Below are positions 32,570-43,241 of a stretch of 64,000 bases of DNA, piece after piece (within the stretch, counting starts at the first letter, position 1; each line of letters starts with the position of its first letter). This DNA is from Nonomuraea harbinensis (lineage in GTDB: Bacteria; Actinomycetota; Actinomycetes; Streptosporangiales; Streptosporangiaceae). Below the pieces are notes generated by a model. The model worked only from the letters and a program-made list of their open reading frames with translations. It did no database searches and was not told where the DNA came from. The stretch is from assembly GCF_019396385.1 (NCBI RefSeq), contig NZ_JAHKRN010000023.1:62001-126000 (forward strand), in the 5' to 3' direction. Made by a program: the position numbers and the translations under genes.

Positions 32570-35289
32570 CTCAGCTCCACGAGGGTGGCGAGCTCGGCGT
32601 CGGTCAGTTCGGTCAGGGCCGCTTCGCCGGAGGCGAGCACGGCGTCGGCGAGTTGGCGTTTGGCGGCGAGCATCAGGGCGATCCGGTCCTCGATGGTGCC
32701 TTCGGTGATCAGCCGGTGGACCTGGACGGGCCTGGTCTGGCCGATGCGGTGGGCGCGGTCGGTGGCCTGGTCCTCGACGGCGGGGTTCCACCAGCGGTCG
32801 TAGTGGATGACGTGGTCGGCGCGGGTGAGGTTGAGCCCGGTGCCGGCGGCCTTGAGCGACAGCAGGAACACCGGCGTCTCGCCGTCCTGGAAGCGGCGGA
32901 CCATCTCCTCGCGGCGGGCGACCGGGGTGCCGCCGTGCAGCAGCTGGCTGGGGACGCCGCGGGCGGCCAGGTGGTGGGCGATCAGCCTGGCCATGGTCAC
33001 GTACTGGGTGAAGACCAGCACCGCGCCGTCCTCGGCGACGATGGTGTCGACCAGTTCGTCGAGCAGTTCGAGCTTGCCGGAGCGGCCGGTCAGCCGGGGC
33101 GCGGTCTCGTGCAGATACTGGGCGGGGTGGTTGCAGATCTGTTTGAGCCCGGTGAGCAGTTTGACGATCAGGCCGCGCCTGGCCATGCCGCCGGCGCCCT
33201 CGATCCGCGTCATCATCTCGCGTACGACGGCCTCGTACAGGCCGGCCTGCTCGGTGGTGAGGGCGACCGGCCGGTCGGTCTCGGTCTTGGGCGGCAGTTC
33301 GGGCGCGATGCCGGGGTCGGACTTGCGGCGGCGCAGCAGGAACGGCCGCACCAGCCGCGACAGCCGGTCGGCGGTCCCGGTGTCGCCGGACTCGATCGGC
33401 CCGGCCCAGCGGGCGCGGAACCGGGGCAGCGTGCCGAGCAGGCCGGGGGTGGTCCAGTCGAGGATGGCCCACAGCTCCGACAGGTTGTTCTCGACGGGGG
33501 TGCCGGTGAGGGCGACGCGGGCGGCGGCGGGGATCTCGCGCAGCGCGCCGGCGGTGCCGGAGGCGGGGTTCTTGACGTGCTGGGCCTCGTCGGCGACGAC
33601 CAGGTCCCACGGGTGGGCGGCCAGGCGGGTGGCGTCGCGCCGCATGGTGGCGTACGTGGTGAGCACGAATCCCTCGTCGGCCAGGGTGCGGGCGGAGCCG
33701 TGGTAGCGGCGTACCGGCACGCCGGGGGCGAACCTGGTGATCTCCCGCTCCCAGTTGCCCAGCAGCGACGCCGGGCACACGACGAGTGTGGGCCCGCCGC
33801 CGCGGTGCAGGTGCAGGGCGATGAGGGTGATGGTCTTGCCCAGGCCCATGTCGTCGGCCAGGCAGGCGCCGAGCCCGAGTGAGGTCATCCTGGCCAGCCA
33901 GCGCAGGCCCTGCAGCTGGTAGTCGCGCAGTGTGGCGGCCAGGCCGGGCGGCGGGGCGAGGTCCTCCGGTTCGGCCAGCCGGTCGCGCAGCTCGCTCAGC
34001 CACGCGCCGGGTTCGACCGGCACCTGTTCGCCGTCGGCCTCGACGGTGCCGGTGAGCGCGGCGGCGAGCGCGTCCACGGGGGTGAGCGGCTTGAGCTCGC
34101 GCAGGCGTGCCTTGCGTGCCAGGTCGGGGTCGATGAGCACCCACTGGTCGCGCAGCCGTACGACGGGCCGGTGCGTCTCGGCGAGGTGGTCCATCTCGGC
34201 GGCGGTGAGCCGCTCGCCGCCGAGGGCGAGCTGCCAGTCGAAGGCGACCAGGTGGTGGCCGCCGAGGAACGAGGGCAGGTCGGACGGGGCCGCGTCGCGC
34301 TCGCCGATCGCGGCGCGGGCGCTCAGTCCGCGTACGAGGGAGCGCGGCCAGTGGACCTCGGCCCCGGCGGCGGTGAGCCGTCCGGCGGCTCCGGCCAGCA
34401 GGTCGCCGACGTCCTCGTCGGTCAGCGGCAGTTCGTCGGGGACGGGGCTGTCGAGCAGCGCCGCCAGGCGGGGCCAGGCGCGGGCGGCCCGGCGCAGGGC
34501 GATGGTCGTCTCGATCCTGGCACGGCCGCCGAACCCGGGGTCGCGGCCCTGCCACAGGTCGGCGGCGTCCACCACGAGTGACGGGCCGGCCAGGCTGTGC
34601 ACCTGCACCACGGCGCGGTACTCGCCCGCGGCCACGTCGTCGGCCTCGATCCGCAGGGACACCCGCACGCCGGCGTCGAGGTCGGCGGAGACGTCCTCGG
34701 CCCACCGGCGCAGCTTCGGCACCTTGACGGGGCGCACGGCGGCGAACGCGGTGGTGCCGGTCGCCTTGACGGCGCCGGGTGAGCGCGGCATGCCGTCGGC
34801 CACGGCGTCCAGGAACGCCCGCACCAGCGTCTCGGCGTCGGCCAGCACGGGTCCGGCGTCGCCGTGGTCCTCTCCGAGGGGGACGGCGCGGGCGGAGGCC
34901 GGCATGGCGTCGGCGAGTTCGCGGATGCGCTGGACGTCGGCGGCGTCGAAAGGGCCGGCGCGCCAGGCGTCGTGGCCGGCCGCGGTCACCGTGGGGCGGA
35001 TGCGGCCGCGGGTGACCAGCTGGAGCGCCACCAGCGCCGCCGCGCCCCAGAAGCGGGCCGCGGGGTGGGCCGAGGCGTCGGTGCGGGCTCTGGCCAGCGC
35101 GGCGACGGCCTCGGCCACGGGCGTCCTGGTGGCGGCCGCCTCGCGTACGCGGATGCCCTCGTCGTAGGGTTCGGCGACGGTGACGGTGTCCGCGCCCGCC
35201 GGTCCGAGGAAGGCCATGCGGCCCGCTCTGGGCGGTTCGCCGGGCTCGAAGACGACCGCGTTCCGTACCGAATCCTGTCCGTCTGTCAC
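32566..35289 (-). CDS. SNF2/HepA-family DNA-dependent ATPase (helicase)
   Basis: A 907-residue SNF2 ATPase. Walker A DDMGLGKT, the DEAQ box VVADEAQHVKN, LTGTPVENNLSELW and helicase C motifs (VLVFTQYVTM, DRAHRIGQTRPVQVH) are all present. The first 430 residues are the family-specific N-terminal region. I chose GTG 35289; the -10-like TACACT just upstream would place transcription at that codon, giving a leaderless message. It is coupled to the SWIM gene. Such SNF2-SWIM pairs are widespread in actinobacteria; their target is not well defined. Confidence 0.9.
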   Translation of the reverse strand: MTDGQDSVRNAVVFEPGEPPRAGRMAFLGPAGADTVTVAEPYDEGIRVREAAATRTPVAEAVAALARARTDASAHPAARFWGAAALVALQLVTRGRIRPTVTAAGHDAWRAGPFDAADVQRIRELADAMPASARAVPLGEDHGDAGPVLADAETLVRAFLDAVADGMPRSPGAVKATGTTAFAAVRPVKVPKLRRWAEDVSADLDAGVRVSLRIEADDVAAGEYRAVVQVHSLAGPSLVVDAADLWQGRDPGFGGRARIETTIALRRAARAWPRLAALLDSPVPDELPLTDEDVGDLLAGAAGRLTAAGAEVHWPRSLVRGLSARAAIGERDAAPSDLPSFLGGHHLVAFDWQLALGGERLTAAEMDHLAETHRPVVRLRDQWVLIDPDLARKARLRELKPLTPVDALAAALTGTVEADGEQVPVEPGAWLSELRDRLAEPEDLAPPPGLAATLRDYQLQGLRWLARMTSLGLGACLADDMGLGKTITLIALHLHRGGGPTLVVCPASLLGNWEREITRFAPGVPVRRYHGSARTLADEGFVLTTYATMRRDATRLAAHPWDLVVADEAQHVKNPASGTAGALREIPAAARVALTGTPVENNLSELWAILDWTTPGLLGTLPRFRARWAGPIESGDTGTADRLSRLVRPFLLRRRKSDPGIAPELPPKTETDRPVALTTEQAGLYEAVVREMMTRIEGAGGMARRGLIVKLLTGLKQICNHPAQYLHETAPRLTGRSGKLELLDELVDTIVAEDGAVLVFTQYVTMARLIAHHLAARGVPSQLLHGGTPVARREEMVRRFQDGETPVFLLSLKAAGTGLNLTRADHVIHYDRWWNPAVEDQATDRAHRIGQTRPVQVHRLITEGTIEDRIALMLAAKRQLADAVLASGEAALTELTDAELATLVELR

Positions 35290-35291
35290 AA

Positions 35292-35306
35292 CCGTACAGT
35301 GTACGG
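35292..35306. promoter_or_regulatory. Palindrome CCGTACA-G-TGTACGG over the SNF2 promoter
   Basis: A perfect 15-base palindrome directly before the SNF2 start codon. On the minus strand it contains TACACT, a likely -10 box, so a regulator bound here would cover the promoter. The regulator is not identified; TetR-family proteins favour such sites. Confidence 0.55.
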
Positions 35307-35389
35307 TACGCGGGGGTGTGGTTTCCCACACCTGAACACGGAAGCCCGCCTCATCAACGGGACCACCCGATCTTCCGTACCCTTGGCGC

Positions 35390-36007
35390 ATGGTTGATTG
35401 GGTTGTGCAGTTGATGGAGCTCCTGGGCGCGCCGGGAGCCGGCATGGCGGTGGCGGCGGAGAACCTGTTCCCGCCGATTCCGAGCGAGGTCATCCTGCCG
35501 CTTGCGGGTTTCACGGCCAGCCGGGGCAACATGGGCCTGGTCGACGCTCTCGTCTGGACCACGATCGGTTCGATCGTCGGCGCGCTGGCCCTCTACTGGG
35601 TGGGCGCGCTGCTCGGCCGCGAGCGGGTGCTGGCGATCGCCGCGAAGATGCCGCTGGTGAAGGTCTCCGACATCGAGAAGACGGAGTCGTGGTTCCTCAA
35701 GCACGGCAAGGCGACGGTGTTCTTCGGCCGGTTCATTCCGATTTTCCGCAGTCTGATCTCGGTGCCCGCCGGGGTGGAGCGGATGCCGGTGCTGCAGTTC
35801 ACTCTGCTCACGGCGGCCGGCAGCGGCATCTGGAACACCACCTTCGTGCTGGCCGGCTACTACCTGGGCGAGAAGTGGCATCTGGTCGAGACGTACATGG
35901 GGGTGGCCTCCAAGGTGGTGCTCGGCCTGGTCCTGCTCGCGGTGGTGGTCTTCGTGGTGGTGCGGCTGAGCGAGCGGCGCAAGGGACGCCATGCGCTTCG
36001 CCGCTGA
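35390..36007 (+). CDS. DedA-family membrane protein
   Basis: A 205-residue integral membrane protein with the DedA/VTT signature: ENLFPPIPSEVILPLAGF near the start and GRFIPIFRSLISVPAG in the middle, followed by a C-terminal hydrophobic anchor. DedA proteins flip or transport polyprenyl phosphates and phospholipids. ATG 35390 starts it. The end overlaps the sensor kinase gene by 17 bp, so the three genes DedA, kinase and regulator form one operon. Confidence 0.92.
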   Translation: MVDWVVQLMELLGAPGAGMAVAAENLFPPIPSEVILPLAGFTASRGNMGLVDALVWTTIGSIVGALALYWVGALLGRERVLAIAAKMPLVKVSDIEKTESWFLKHGKATVFFGRFIPIFRSLISVPAGVERMPVLQFTLLTAAGSGIWNTTFVLAGYYLGEKWHLVETYMGVASKVVLGLVLLAVVVFVVVRLSERRKGRHALRR

Positions 36008-37106
36008 GGGGGCGCGGGTGCTCGGCGCGGTCGTGCTGGGTGCGCTGACCGCGCCGGTGGAGGCGGTGTTCCTGCTGGTGACGCTGCCGTTCGCGGGCGG
36101 CACGGCCGGGGCCGCGCGGTGGCTGGCCCGGTGGGAGGCGCGCCGCCTGCTGCTGGATCCGGCCGTCCTGGACCGCGCGAGCCTGGATCCCCCTGCCGGG
36201 GGCGGGGACGGCTCGCGGGCGCGGCTGTTCCTGGCCGCGCGGGTGCCGCTGGGGTTGCTCGGCGCGCTGGTGCTGGTGCTGCTGGTGTTCGGCGCCTGGC
36301 AGGCGGGCCGGCTGGTCTGGGCGTGGGTCCTGGACGAGGCGTACGACGGGATGTCGCGGTCGGTGCCGCTGGGGCTCTACACCTTCACGCTGGGCGGCGT
36401 GCTGCTGTTCCTCGCGCTGACGGGACTGGCGGGGGTGCACGTGCTGGAGCGGCGGCTGGCCGTTCGGATGCTGGGCCCCGACCGTACCGAGGCGCTGGAG
36501 CGCCGGATCGTCCAGCTGTCGGAGAGCCGGGCCGGCATCGTGGCGGCGGTCGACTCCGAGCGGCGCCGGATCGAGCGTGACCTGCACGACGGGCTGCAGC
36601 AGCGGCTGGTGGCGCTGTCGATGCTGATCGGGCGGGCGCGGCGCGGCCATCCGGCTCTGATGGACCAGGCGCACGTCGAGGCGCAGCAGGCGCTGGGCGA
36701 GCTGCGCGAGGTGGCCTGGCGGGTGTATCCGAGCGGGCTGGACGCGCTCGGGCTGGACGAGGCGCTGGCCGGGGTGGCCGAGCGGTCCGAGGTGCCGGTC
36801 ACCGTGGCGTGTGACCTGCCGGGGCGGCCACCGCCCGCGGTGGAGACGGCGGCGTACTTCGTGGTGAGCGAGGCCGTCACGAACGCCAACAAGCACGCCG
36901 GGGCCGGTCGCGTCGAGGTCGCGGTGCGGATGGAGGGTGCGGCGCTGGTGGTGTCGGTGCGTGACGACGGGGTGGGCGGCGCGGGCGCGTCCGGTGGCGG
37001 GCTGTCGGGGCTGCGGCGCCGGGTGGCGGCGCTGGACGGCGGTTTCGCGGTGGACAGCCCGCCCGGCGGGCCGACGGTGATCAGGGCGGAGCTGCCGTGC
37101 GGGTGA
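35991..37106 (+). CDS. NarL-type sensor histidine kinase
   Basis: A 371-residue kinase with two or three N-terminal membrane helices and a short loop, then the HisKA_3 dimerisation helix ERRRIERDLHDGLQQRLVAL with the phospho-His in DLHDG, and a HATPase domain (EAVTNANKHAGAG, VRDDGVGGAG). It overlaps the DedA gene by 17 bp and the response regulator by 10 bp, so the three are cotranslated. Membrane location and lack of a large sensor suggest it senses the envelope, perhaps along with DedA. Confidence 0.92.
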   Translation: MRFAAEGARVLGAVVLGALTAPVEAVFLLVTLPFAGGTAGAARWLARWEARRLLLDPAVLDRASLDPPAGGGDGSRARLFLAARVPLGLLGALVLVLLVFGAWQAGRLVWAWVLDEAYDGMSRSVPLGLYTFTLGGVLLFLALTGLAGVHVLERRLAVRMLGPDRTEALERRIVQLSESRAGIVAAVDSERRRIERDLHDGLQQRLVALSMLIGRARRGHPALMDQAHVEAQQALGELREVAWRVYPSGLDALGLDEALAGVAERSEVPVTVACDLPGRPPPAVETAAYFVVSEAVTNANKHAGAGRVEVAVRMEGAALVVSVRDDGVGGAGASGGGLSGLRRRVAALDGGFAVDSPPGGPTVIRAELPCG

Positions 37107-37741
37107 TCCTGGCGGAGGATTCGACGCTGCTGCGCGAAGGGCTGGTCCGGCTGCTGCTGGAGGAGGGGCACGAGGTGCCGGCGGCGGTGGGCGACGGTGA
37201 GGCGCTGGTGGCGGCGGTGGCCGCGCATCTGCCGGACGCGGTGGTGGTGGACGTGCGGATGCCGCCGACGCACACCGACGAGGGGCTGCGCGCGGCCCTG
37301 GAGATCAGGCGGCGCTGGCCGGGGGTGAAGGTGCTGGTGCTGTCGCAGTACGTGGAGAAGCGGTACGCGACCGAGCTGATGAGCTCGGACGTGTCGGGCG
37401 TCGGTTACCTGCTGAAGGACCGGGTGGCGGAGGTCGCCGACTTCCTGGACGCGCTGGAGCGGGTGGGCGCGGGCGGCGCGGCGTTCGATCCCGAGGTGGT
37501 GCGCCAGCTCCTGGCCCGCACCAGTCAGGTGGATCCGCTGGCCAGGCTGACGGCGCGGGAGCGCGAGGTGCTGGAGCTGATGGCGCAGGGGCTGACGAAC
37601 GCCTCGATCGCGCAGGCGCTGCACGTGTCGCAGAGCGCGGTGGAGAAGCACGTGAACGCGCTGTTCGACAAGCTGGACCTGTCGCACGTCACCGGTTACA
37701 GCCGGCGGATGCTGGCGGTGCTCCGCTTCCTCGGTTCCTGA
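37097..37741 (+). CDS. NarL/LuxR-type response regulator
   Basis: A 214-residue response regulator: the receiver starts MRVILAEDSTLLREGLVRLL with phospho-acceptor Asp52 in VVDVRMPP, and the C-terminal LuxR HTH is LTAREREVLELMAQGLTNAS followed by VSQSAVEKHVNALFDKL. GTG 37097 lies within the kinase gene. It is the cognate partner of the upstream kinase. Targets cannot be told from the window. Confidence 0.93.
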   Translation: MRVILAEDSTLLREGLVRLLLEEGHEVPAAVGDGEALVAAVAAHLPDAVVVDVRMPPTHTDEGLRAALEIRRRWPGVKVLVLSQYVEKRYATELMSSDVSGVGYLLKDRVAEVADFLDALERVGAGGAAFDPEVVRQLLARTSQVDPLARLTAREREVLELMAQGLTNASIAQALHVSQSAVEKHVNALFDKLDLSHVTGYSRRMLAVLRFLGS

Positions 37742-37785
37742 TTTTTCTGGACGTATCACCTTCCTGGGGTGACCTGCGGCCCGCC

Positions 37786-37803
37786 TTGACAAATTTATTT
37801 GTC
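37786..37803. promoter_or_regulatory. TTGACA promoter box overlapped by palindrome GACAAAT-TT-ATTTGTC
   Basis: A perfect 16-base palindrome (37788-37803) overlaps the -35 box TTGACA (37786-37791), 42 bp before the following gene. This is a typical repressor operator; the regulator is not identified and no regulator gene is adjacent. Confidence 0.55.
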
Positions 37804-37844
37804 GGTGGGACGGTGGAGCCACACCCCGAAACGAGGAGTCAACG

Positions 37845-38378
37845 ATGCGGAAGATCGTCGCAGGGCTGTTCATCTCGCTCGACGGCGTCGTGGAGTCGCC
37901 GGAGAAGTGGCATTTCCCGTACTACGACGAGGACATGGGCCGGTCGGTCGACACGCTCATGCGGCGCTGCGAGGCCATGCTGCTGGGCCGCAACACCTAC
38001 GAGACGTTCGCCTCCCACTGGCCTCACCAGGATCCGGGCGACCCGCTGGCCGCCATGATGAACGGCCGCGCCAAGTACGTGGTCTCCTCCACGCTCACCG
38101 ACCCCGCCTGGCAGAACACCACGGTGATCGCCGCCGGTGACGTGGCCGCGCTCAAGGAGGGGCCGGGCGGCGACCTGGGCATGAGCGGCAGCCCCACCCT
38201 GGTGGTGTCGCTGCTGCGGGAGGGCCTGCTGGACGAGCTGCACCTGCTGGTGCACCCGGTGGTCGTCGGCAGCGGGCAGAGGCTGTTCGAGGAGGGCGCG
38301 GGGCACATCCCGCTCAAGCTCACCAAGTCCGAGACGTTCGGCACCGGCGTGCTGGACCTGACCTACGGGAGGGCCTGA
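37845..38378 (+). CDS. Dihydrofolate reductase-family protein (second copy)
   Basis: A 177-residue YyaP/RibD-C-like protein: MRKIVAGLFISLDGVVESPE at the start, LLGRNTYETFASHWP and LLREGLLDELHLLVHPVVVG further on. ATG 37845 follows GAGGAG. It is a paralogue of the gene at 29.2 kb. It is followed two bases later by the DUF3052 gene, so both belong to one operator-controlled operon. Confidence 0.9.
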   Translation: MRKIVAGLFISLDGVVESPEKWHFPYYDEDMGRSVDTLMRRCEAMLLGRNTYETFASHWPHQDPGDPLAAMMNGRAKYVVSSTLTDPAWQNTTVIAAGDVAALKEGPGGDLGMSGSPTLVVSLLREGLLDELHLLVHPVVVGSGQRLFEEGAGHIPLKLTKSETFGTGVLDLTYGRA

Positions 38379-38380
38379 CC

Positions 38381-38785
38381 ATGGCCGCCAAGACCGTCGC
38401 CGAGAAGCTGCTCGTCAAGCCGGGCGGCACCGTGTGGGTCTCCGCGGGGGAGCACCGGCCGCTCGTCGGCCCCCTGCCGGAGGGCGCGGATTACGTCGAG
38501 GACCTGGGCGAGGCGGCGGTGGGGGTGTTCTTCGCCGCCGACGCGGCCTCGGCCCGCGGCCTGCTGGACGGGCAGCGCGACCGGCTGAAGGGCCCGCCGG
38601 TGCTCTGGGTCGCCTATCCGAAGGGCGGCAAGTCCGACGTCAACCGTGACACGCTCTGGCCCATCGTGGGCGAGTTCGGGCTGCGCCCGAACGGCCAGGT
38701 GGCGGTGGACGAGACGTGGTCGGCGCTGCGTTTCCGCCCGTTGAAGGAGGGCGAGCCGCCTTTCACCGGCGGCGCGTCCCGATAG
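38381..38785 (+). CDS. DUF3052-like protein
   Basis: A 134-residue protein: KTVAEKLLVKPGGTVWVS at the start, VLWVAYPKGGKSDVNRDTLW in the middle and WSALRFRPLKEG at the end. The KGGKSDVNRD block is characteristic of DUF3052-type proteins. It follows the reductase-like gene by two bases. No enzyme activity is known for the family. It converges with the MerR gene, leaving only 8 bp between stops. Confidence 0.8.
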   Translation: MAAKTVAEKLLVKPGGTVWVSAGEHRPLVGPLPEGADYVEDLGEAAVGVFFAADAASARGLLDGQRDRLKGPPVLWVAYPKGGKSDVNRDTLWPIVGEFGLRPNGQVAVDETWSALRFRPLKEGEPPFTGGASR

Positions 38786-38793
38786 ACCGGGTC

Positions 38794-39474
38794 TCAACCG
38801 CCGGAAAGATACTCGTGCAGGCGTGCGGCGGCCGCCAGCATGGCGGTGGCGCGCTCGGTCAGCTCCTGGCGGCGGCGGGCGATGGCGGCGCGCAGGGCGT
38901 CGCTGCTGCCGGTGCGGCGCAGCCCGTCGAGGACGGGCCTGATCTGCGGGAACGGGTGGCGGGCCTGCCGCAGCATGAAGATCATCCGTGCGTCGCGGAC
39001 GTCGGCAGGCCCGTAGAGTCGGTAGCCGGTGGCCGGGTCGCGGCGGGGCGCCAGCAGTCCCGCCGACTCCCACACGCGCAGGGCCGAGGTCCGCACCCCC
39101 AGCCGGGCGGCGACCTCGCCGATGCGCAGGCTGCCCCGGAAGGGGCCTTCCTCGTGGCCCGCCGTCTCCAGCGCCCGCCCTGCCGACTCCAGGGCCGCGC
39201 GCCGTCCGTGCAGCTCGGCGTGGCCGGCGTCGACGAGTTCGAGGGCGTGCGGCACGTCGCCGGCGTGCACGGCCCGCATGATCTGGCGGGCGGCGTCCCA
39301 GCCGTGGCCGGCGGCCAGCGCCCGGTAGGTGAGCAGCGCCTGCCGGTGGCGGGCGTCGAAGCGGCGGTAGCCGGCGGGCGTGCGCGGGGTGGGCGGCAGG
39401 ACGCCGTCGTCGGCGTAGTTGCGGATCTGCTGGGTCGACAGGCCCGCGACGCGCGCCAGATCGATGGGCCGCAC
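38794..39474 (-). CDS. Regulator with two MerR-type helix-turn-helix domains
   Basis: A 226-residue protein with two MerR HTH domains. The first (1-50) reads IDLARVAGLSTQQIRNYADD and TPAGYRRFDARH; the second (about 115-160) reads LRIGEVAARLGVRTSALRVW and PATGYRLYGPADV. MerR proteins normally have one such domain and act as dimers; here one chain could bend DNA alone. GTG 39474 starts it. It is divergent from the UvrA-like gene, which it probably controls. No cysteine-based metal site is seen. Confidence 0.9.
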   Translation of the reverse strand: MRPIDLARVAGLSTQQIRNYADDGVLPPTPRTPAGYRRFDARHRQALLTYRALAAGHGWDAARQIMRAVHAGDVPHALELVDAGHAELHGRRAALESAGRALETAGHEEGPFRGSLRIGEVAARLGVRTSALRVWESAGLLAPRRDPATGYRLYGPADVRDARMIFMLRQARHPFPQIRPVLDGLRRTGSSDALRAAIARRRQELTERATAMLAAAARLHEYLSGG

Positions 39475-39513
39475 GGGCGCCCGCCTTCCATAAACAGGGG
39501 TTACGTCGCACTT

Positions 39514-39557
39514 TAAGGTTACCGACGCCTCCTCCAGGCCACGACCGCGAAACCTTA
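39514..39557. promoter_or_regulatory. Inverted repeat TAAGGTT / AACCTTA between MerR-type and UvrA-like genes
   Basis: Seven-base arms at 39514-39520 and 39551-39557, separated by 30 bp, in the 114-bp divergent gap. They may be half-sites for the double-MerR regulator; the spacing differs from ordinary MerR sites. Confidence 0.35.
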
Positions 39558-39588
39558 CACTTGCAACTTCAATGACAGACTTGATGGC

Positions 39589-41880
<2,292 letters not shown>

Positions 41881-41959
41881 CGCGTCACGTCCTCCTGCCG
41901 CGGCGTGTCATGGTGGTGACCGCAATCTGGTGCCACATGTGACAGCAAAGGACTCGAGA

Positions 41960-42400
41960 ATGCCTCGTACGCCGGCGGAACGGTTGAAGGACACCCTGTC
42001 CCGGCTGGAGAAGGACGTGGACGCGTGGGTGGCCACGGCGGGGGAGGGGCCGTGCATGGTGCCGCTGTCGTTCCTGTGGGACGGTGAGACGCTGCTGATC
42101 TCCACGGCGGCGAGGACTCCGACGGCGCGCAACCTGGTGGCCGACGGCCGGGTGCGCGTCGGCGTGGGGCTGACGCGTGACGTGGTGCTCATCGAGGGGA
42201 CGGCCGAGGCGGTCCGGCCGCAGGAGCTGCCGGAGGCGACGGGGGACGCGTTCGCCGCCAAGACCGGCTTCGACCCGCGCGCGCTCTCGTCCCCGTACCT
42301 GTATTTCCGGATCCGCCCGGTCTGGGTGCAGGCGTGGCGGGAGGAGGACGAGCTGGCGGGCCGCGACCTCATGCGTGACGGCGAGTGGCTGGACGCCTAG
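41960..42400 (+). CDS. Pyridoxamine 5'-phosphate oxidase-like (PPOX) family protein
   Basis: A 146-residue split-barrel protein: MVPLSFLWDGETLLISTAAR and PTARNLVADGRVRVGVG are typical of the PPOX flavin- or F420-binding family, with RIRPVWVQAW near the end. ATG 41960 follows AAAGGA. The cofactor cannot be fixed from the sequence; F420 binding is common in actinobacteria. Confidence 0.85.
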   Translation: MPRTPAERLKDTLSRLEKDVDAWVATAGEGPCMVPLSFLWDGETLLISTAARTPTARNLVADGRVRVGVGLTRDVVLIEGTAEAVRPQELPEATGDAFAAKTGFDPRALSSPYLYFRIRPVWVQAWREEDELAGRDLMRDGEWLDA

Positions 42401-42512
42401 CGGGCGTCACGTCGCGCGGAGCCGCGCCAGGTGGCAGTCGAGCGACGCGGTGACCTCTTCGGGGGTGTAGTGGCCGACCAGGGTGGCGTTCCGTACAGGA
42501 TGCTCGCCTCCT

Positions 42513-42757
42513 TGGCGGCGTCCAGCGTGAACGACCAGCCGTTCTGGGCCGCCGGGCTGACGGCGCCGGGCGCGATCCCGTGGCGCCGCCTGACGCCCGC
42601 ACGGCTGGCCGCCGCGCTCATCACCGCGGTCACCACCGCGGTCACCGACCCGGCCCATCGGCGGCGGGCCCGGGCCCTGGCGGTCCGGGTCGCGGCGGAG
42701 GACGGCGCGGCGCCCGTCGTCGAGGCGGTGAACCGGCGCGGATGTTCGAGCCGGTGA
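42513..42757 (+). pseudogene. C-terminal remnant of a UDP-glycosyltransferase (MGT-like)
   Basis: Reading frame VNDQPFWAAGLTAPGAIPWR and onward (RLTPARLAAALITAV, DPAHRRRARALAVRVAAEDG) matches the last 75-80 residues of macrolide-type glycosyltransferases, which end in DQPFWA, PIPxxxLT and RAEDG blocks. No N-terminal two thirds exist upstream, so it is a fragment. The 42401-42512 stretch just before holds only an unassigned minus-strand reading frame. Confidence 0.6.
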
Positions 42758-42778
42758 GCGCGGGGCAGGACCTCTGAG

Positions 42779-43198
42779 GTGACCTGTCACGTGTACGCGG
42801 CCGCGCGGGTGTTCGTGCCGGCGCCGCCGGAGCGGGTGTTCGCGCTCGTGACGGACTGGCCGCGGCACCGGGAGTGGATGGTGCTGACGTCGGCGTGGGA
42901 GGCCGGCGACCGGGTGGAGGCGTTCACCGGGGTCGGCCGGCTGGGTTTCCTGGACGTGATGACGATCACCCGGTGGGAGCCGCCCCACGTGGTGGAGATG
43001 CGGCATGTGGGGCGGCTGGTGCGCGGCGACGGGGTGATCCGGGTGCGGGCGTGCCCGGGCGGCAGCCGGGTGATCTGGGCCGAGCGGCTGCGGCCGCCGC
43101 TGGGGCCGGTGGGGTGGCTGCTGTGGCCGGTGGCCCGGCCGGTGGTGAACGCGCTGGCCCGGTTGTCGCTGCGCCGGCTGGCCCGGCTGCTCACCTGA
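42779..43198 (+). CDS. SRPBCC-family (polyketide cyclase-like) protein
   Basis: A 139-residue START-fold protein: AAARVFVPAPPERVFALVTDW and FLDVMTITRWEPPHVVEMRH are characteristic. GTG 42779 starts directly after a TGA, 20 bp beyond the glycosyltransferase remnant, so the two may once have been an operon. The C-terminal helix VNALARLSLRRLARLL closes the hydrophobic pocket. Ligand unknown. Confidence 0.82.
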   Translation: MTCHVYAAARVFVPAPPERVFALVTDWPRHREWMVLTSAWEAGDRVEAFTGVGRLGFLDVMTITRWEPPHVVEMRHVGRLVRGDGVIRVRACPGGSRVIWAERLRPPLGPVGWLLWPVARPVVNALARLSLRRLARLLT

Positions 43199-43241
43199 CG
43201 ACCCCGGCCCTGACGGCTCACCACCGGCCGGTGTTCAGGTG
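43192..43241. terminator. Hairpin between convergent SRPBCC and Rox genes
   Basis: CACCTGA (43192-43198) pairs with TCAGGTG (43235-43241) and CCGGCC (43204-43209) with GGCCGG (43226-43231), making an interrupted stem. Both gene stops lie within the outer arms, as in the terminator at 13.7 kb. Confidence 0.55.

Noticed and set aside
42407..42490. Minus-strand frame ending ATLVGHYTPEEVTASLDCHL
   Set aside because: It is short, overlaps the glycosyltransferase remnant if extended, and has no known relative.
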